5,279 nucleotides of DNA from NCBI GenBank assembly GCA_022572625.1, contig JACZVN010000036.1, forward strand, positions 1 through 5,279, in the 5' to 3' direction. Shown here in pieces: positions 4,444 through 5,279 of the stretch. The notes under the pieces were generated by a model, which saw only the letters and a list, made by a program, of their open reading frames with translations, did no database searches and was not told where the DNA came from. Made by a program: the position numbers and the translations under genes. Each line of letters opens with the position of its first letter. Positions within the stretch are counted from its first letter, which is position 1. This DNA comes from Patescibacteria group bacterium (GTDB taxonomy: Bacteria > Patescibacteriota > Patescibacteriia > UBA2591 > UBA6264).

Positions 4444-5279
4444 ATGTATAAGTATTGCTTTGTTAAATTAAAACAATGGTGGCCATGGTTAGGCTATTTT
4501 TTAATTTTTAGCCTTAGTTTTATTATTTTTTTATATATCTTAGCCCCGCCCGGTATTATTGGACCAGATAGCTTTTATCACACTAAAATGGCCCTGATGA
4601 TTAAAGAGCAGGGTTTAGTTAATAATTTTCCCTGGCTTCAATTTACCACTTATAAAGATTTATTTGTTGATCATCATTTTGGTTATCATTATCTGCTTGC
4701 CGCTTTCCTTAGTTTACCTACCCCCCAGAATCTGGATATTTTTTCCGCCGAAATTGATCCGTTGATTAAAACAAAATTAGCGACCGCCTTTTTTGCCGCC
4801 CTGGTCTTTGTGTTTATGTATTGGTTTTTACGCTCATTAAAAATTAAAATTCCTTTATTTTGGGCCCTAATCGGCCTATTGCTGGCTCCTTTTTTAATTC
4901 GCCTTTCCTTTATCCGAGCGCCGGCCATTTCTATTATCATTTTGATTCTAGGATTTTATTTTATTTTAAATAAAAAATATTTGGCCCTTTTTATTCTTTC
5001 TTTTATCTATGTTTGGATGTATGGAACCTGGCCCCTAATGCTAATAACGGTGGTACTATATGGTCTAGCCCGGGCCATTAAATCAACCATCAACCATCAA
5101 CCATCAACCATTCTTAATTTTTTTAAACAACTGTTTTCCCTAATTAACCTAAAATTATTCGCCAGTTGTATTTTAGGTCTGAGCGCCGGCTTAATTATTA
5201 ATCCCTATTTTCCTAAAACCCTGCCCTTTTATTGGTTTCAAACGATAAAAATTGCGCTTCTAAATTATCAAGACAAAAT
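4444..5279 (+). CDS. Polytopic GT-C-like membrane glycosyltransferase, partial (3' end beyond window)
   Basis: An open frame of 278 codons from ATG 4444 to the window edge with no stop. Hydrophobic segments lie at about 14-34, 110-129, 136-155, 157-175, 178-208 (probably two) and 236-253. The first membrane helix is followed by a loop with GPDSFYH (40-46) and then VDHHFGYH (75-82). An acidic residue plus YH after TM1, and a second Asp/His-rich loop motif, resemble the active-site loop of GT-C enzymes (STT3/PglB/AglB oligosaccharyltransferases and GT39-like transferases), which use polyprenyl-linked sugars at the membrane. The family call is inference: the C-terminal soluble part that would decide it is outside the window. 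GLSAGLIINPYFPK (245-258) follows in a further helix-loop. It starts 13 nt after the isomerase stop, so cotranscription is likely; no Shine-Dalgarno motif is seen. A heptanucleotide tract interrupts the loop at residues 214-222. Confidence 0.82.
   Translation, partial: MYKYCFVKLKQWWPWLGYFLIFSLSFIIFLYILAPPGIIGPDSFYHTKMALMIKEQGLVNNFPWLQFTTYKDLFVDHHFGYHYLLAAFLSLPTPQNLDIFSAEIDPLIKTKLATAFFAALVFVFMYWFLRSLKIKIPLFWALIGLLLAPFLIRLSFIRAPAISIIILILGFYFILNKKYLALFILSFIYVWMYGTWPLMLITVVLYGLARAIKSTINHQPSTILNFFKQLFSLINLKLFASCILGLSAGLIINPYFPKTLPFYWFQTIKIALLNYQDK
5082..5109 (+). repeat. Heptanucleotide tandem repeat (ATCAACC)x4 in coding sequence
   Basis: Four perfect head-to-tail copies of ATCAACC (5082, 5089, 5096, 5103) followed by a partial AT. 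They encode STINHQPST in a loop between predicted membrane helices (about 195-212 and 236-253). The frame is open on both sides, so the present copy number is the ON state. Adding one unit moves reading to a TAA at 5115-5117, and losing one moves it to a TAA at 5141-5143. Either change would cut the protein to about 226-230 residues. Confidence 0.9.

Noticed and set aside
4689..4940. Antisense open frame of 83 codons opposite the membrane protein
   Set aside because: It has a basic, low-complexity composition expected from the complement of a hydrophobic gene, and no family features.
5082..5109. Short CRISPR-like array
   Set aside because: The units are 7 bp with no spacers and lie inside a well-supported coding frame.

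Overview
The window is AT-rich, gene-dense DNA. From about position 560 to its end it reads like a chromosome segment of an uncultured Patescibacteria/CPR bacterium (Parcubacteria-like). The signs are very short intergenic gaps, nearly absent Shine-Dalgarno motifs, a stand-alone GH15 catalytic domain next to a GT5 starch/glycogen synthase, a bifunctional glucose/mannose-6-phosphate isomerase, and a polytopic GT-C-like membrane protein. The phylum is inferred from family and context recognition, not from a marker tree.

Left edge (1-548): a complete MarR-type regulator on the + strand. Its sequence looks like the Bacteroidota version of this family, and its arginine codons (7 of 9 AGA/AGG) differ from the genes to the right. 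It is followed by a 47-bp hairpin repeat (502-548) with 14-bp perfect arms. Directly against the repeat, a minus-strand GT5 synthase gene stops after only 125 codons, about a quarter of the family length. The repeat is therefore the seam between two unlike pieces of DNA, produced either by repeat-mediated rearrangement or transfer, or by a chimeric assembly join.

Minus-strand operon (3223 down to 549): yebC, ruvC, GH15 and truncated glgA, in transcription order. The gaps are 2 nt, a 4-nt ATGA overlap, and 1 nt. It is driven by a strong-looking extended -10 promoter at 3254-3281. The usual yebC-ruvC pair is followed by alpha-glucan metabolism genes where ruvA/ruvB often sit.

Plus-strand operon (3342 to the window end): a bifunctional phosphoglucose/phosphomannose isomerase, then 13 nt later a multi-pass membrane protein that runs off the window. 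Its promoter (3282-3310) is back-to-back with the yebC promoter, with the two -35 boxes directly adjoining. The membrane protein gene carries four perfect copies of a heptanucleotide (5082-5109). Because the unit is not a multiple of three, gain or loss of one copy would truncate the protein, so this is a candidate phase-variable switch.

The carbohydrate genes fit one theme: glucan synthesis and breakdown, hexose-6-phosphate interconversion and possible surface glycosylation, arranged around a shared divergent promoter region. No RNA genes, CRISPR arrays or transposase genes were seen. No gene-free stretch exceeds about 120 bases.
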